Source: Polynucleobacter rarus
GTDB lineage: Bacteria > Pseudomonadota > Gammaproteobacteria > Burkholderiales > Burkholderiaceae
Direction of reading: 5' to 3'
Length of the DNA: 64,000 nucleotides
Assembly (NCBI RefSeq): GCF_003072505.1
Contig: NZ_NTGB01000001.1
Location: forward strand, 1,061,319 to 1,125,318
Shown here one piece after another: positions 63,070 through 64,000 of the stretch. Under the pieces are notes generated by a model. That model searched no databases. It was not told where the DNA came from and worked only from the letters and a program-made list of their open reading frames with translations. Made by a program: the position numbers and the translations under genes. Positions within the stretch are counted from its first letter, which is position 1. Every line of letters starts with the position of its first letter.

Positions 63070-64000
63070 TTACATCGCCTTCACTGTTAAGATCGTTTCC
63101 TTAATCTCTTTACCATCCAATAAGGTCTTCACTTTAATCCGAATTGGTAATGCTGATACAGGGACATTATCAGAAGTTAAAACCTTCGTTTCAGGGTCAA
63201 CCTTCAGCCAACTCGGTAATGGATCACCATTAAGCAATGTTGCAACATACCTTGGTTTAGCAGTTTCAGGCAATACTGTGTCAACTAATACAGAACTAGG
63301 AATATTATATTTCACATTATCTGCATTGAAAGTAGCTAACAAATCATGCTTAGCTTCGTCAATATCGTGCAGGATGACCAAAGTTGCAGCTGGAGTGCGG
63401 TTATCAATCTGTACTTTCGCAGGAACAGTCGGTTTAAAGACCGGTGCAGGAGTTACCTGAGGAGTAATACTAGGCATAACAACAGGAGTTACCGCGCTAT
63501 AAATATTCGCCATCAATGGGAAGGTCACACCAGCTATGTAGTAGTTGGTATTACCTATTGTCAAGGTACTCAAATTCGCTGTAACAACTATGTTATCTCC
63601 TTGCTGAGAAGTTGCAAATGTGCCACTAAGAACAGTGCCCGTCAAACTAGAGGCATCTGAACCTAATAAACCAGCAATACTCGGTGTACCCGTTACAACA
63701 GCTGCCGTATTACCATCGTAAACCTTATTCTTAGCAACTAAACCGCTAATCGTTAAAGGTGCCGGTGTAATATTAGCTGCCAAAGTCTGTGGCGGTGTGA
63801 TTCCAGCAATGTAGTAGTTCGAAGCTGCTGATCCACCTAAACTCATACCAGCAACCGCACTACCTGCGCCACTTACCAAGATTGGAGTCACACTAATCGC
63901 TGTACCAACGTTCGGCGTTGCAAACTGGAAGCTACTTGCGTAGTTACCAGCCGTTGGGACTTTAACATTAGCTGAATCTGTTGCATATACACCCGTTGTA
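63070..64000 (-). CDS. C-terminus of a large YDG-domain (haemagglutinin-like) surface protein, 5' end outside window
   Basis: The frame is open to base 64000, so only the last ~310 residues are visible. They include a YDG domain (KNKVYDGNTAAVVTGTPSIAGLLG...) flanked by two NYYIAG(I/V)T units 91 residues apart, showing tandem beta-repeats typical of filamentous haemagglutinin-like exoproteins. Next comes a Pro/Val-rich linker and a terminal Ig-like module (LLNGDPLPSWLKVDPETKVLTSDNVP) ending VKAM. No LPXTG, autotransporter barrel or type I signal is apparent at this end; two-partner secretion is plausible. A parvulin follows downstream. Confidence 0.85.
   Translation of the reverse strand, partial: TTGVYATDSANVKVPTAGNYASSFQFATPNVGTAISVTPILVSGAGSAVAGMSLGGSAASNYYIAGITPPQTLAANITPAPLTISGLVAKNKVYDGNTAAVVTGTPSIAGLLGSDASSLTGTVLSGTFATSQQGDNIVVTANLSTLTIGNTNYYIAGVTFPLMANIYSAVTPVVMPSITPQVTPAPVFKPTVPAKVQIDNRTPAATLVILHDIDEAKHDLLATFNADNVKYNIPSSVLVDTVLPETAKPRYVATLLNGDPLPSWLKVDPETKVLTSDNVPVSALPIRIKVKTLLDGKEIKETILTVKAM

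Noticed and set aside
1..64000. CRISPR array, insertion sequence, prophage or rRNA
   Set aside because: No regularly spaced direct repeats, no transposase or integrase motifs and no rRNA signature were seen on either strand.

Overview
The window reads as one chromosome segment of an AT-rich betaproteobacterium, most likely a Burkholderiales member close to Polynucleobacter. The reasons are the gene orders (tRNA-Leu/tig/clpP/clpX/lon/tRNA-Val/ppiD; msrB/yciB/bolA/parvulin; tmk/holB/tatD/ankyrin), a BktB-type thiolase, a Burkholderia-type QueE cluster loop and two Bug-family periplasmic receptors. This placement rests on recognised families and gene order, not on a database search. I found no transposase, integrase, phage module, CRISPR array or rRNA.

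Layout: 1-7.3 kb holds the end of rimO, a thiolase, serB, mfd and an ispD-ispF fusion. 7.4-15.3 kb is the protein quality-control block: tRNA-Leu, trigger factor, ClpP, ClpX, Lon, tRNA-Val and a PpiD-like anchor without its parvulin domain. 15.3-19.6 kb has a TesA-like esterase diverging from a YbbA-like ATPase, a repeat-rich PsiF-tailed secreted protein and a LemA/TPM/TPM operon. 19.6-24.4 kb is purL plus a spermidine-synthase-like gene. 24.4-28.9 kb carries a parvulin/BolA/YciB/MsrB operon, a hotdog thioesterase, an NRDE protein and YgfZ. 28.9-33 kb is tmk-holB-tatD-ankyrin and gloA-DUF1289. 33-37.3 kb, on the minus strand, holds an ABC-F ATPase, LdcA, TadA, QueD and QueE.

37.4-41.4 kb is an acyl-CoA/thioester group (two thioesterases, a ComB-like phosphatase, an APH-like kinase-fold protein, a MaoC hydratase, a DUF455 ferritin-like protein). 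41.4-54 kb looks catabolic or accessory: a Bug receptor, a signal-less ModA-like protein, Tex, a 764-residue amidase, a two-subunit molybdenum hydroxylase with Tat signal, a second Bug receptor, a Gfo/Idh/MocA oxidoreductase and pirin. 54-54.8 kb is an AT-rich gap with a split winged-helix regulator. 54.8-61.5 kb has a radical-SAM protein with an unusual cysteine spacing downstream of a complete branched-chain-amino-acid-type ABC transporter. The right end (61.8-64 kb) has a small XRE regulator, a periplasmic parvulin and the C-terminus of a large YDG-domain surface protein that runs off the window.

The strongest leads for something new are the CX4CX2C radical-SAM protein, the amidase with a rewritten oxyanion loop beside a Mo hydroxylase, the split regulator, the parvulin-less PpiD and the adhesin/parvulin pair. 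None by itself proves a new system; most of the window is ordinary core genome.
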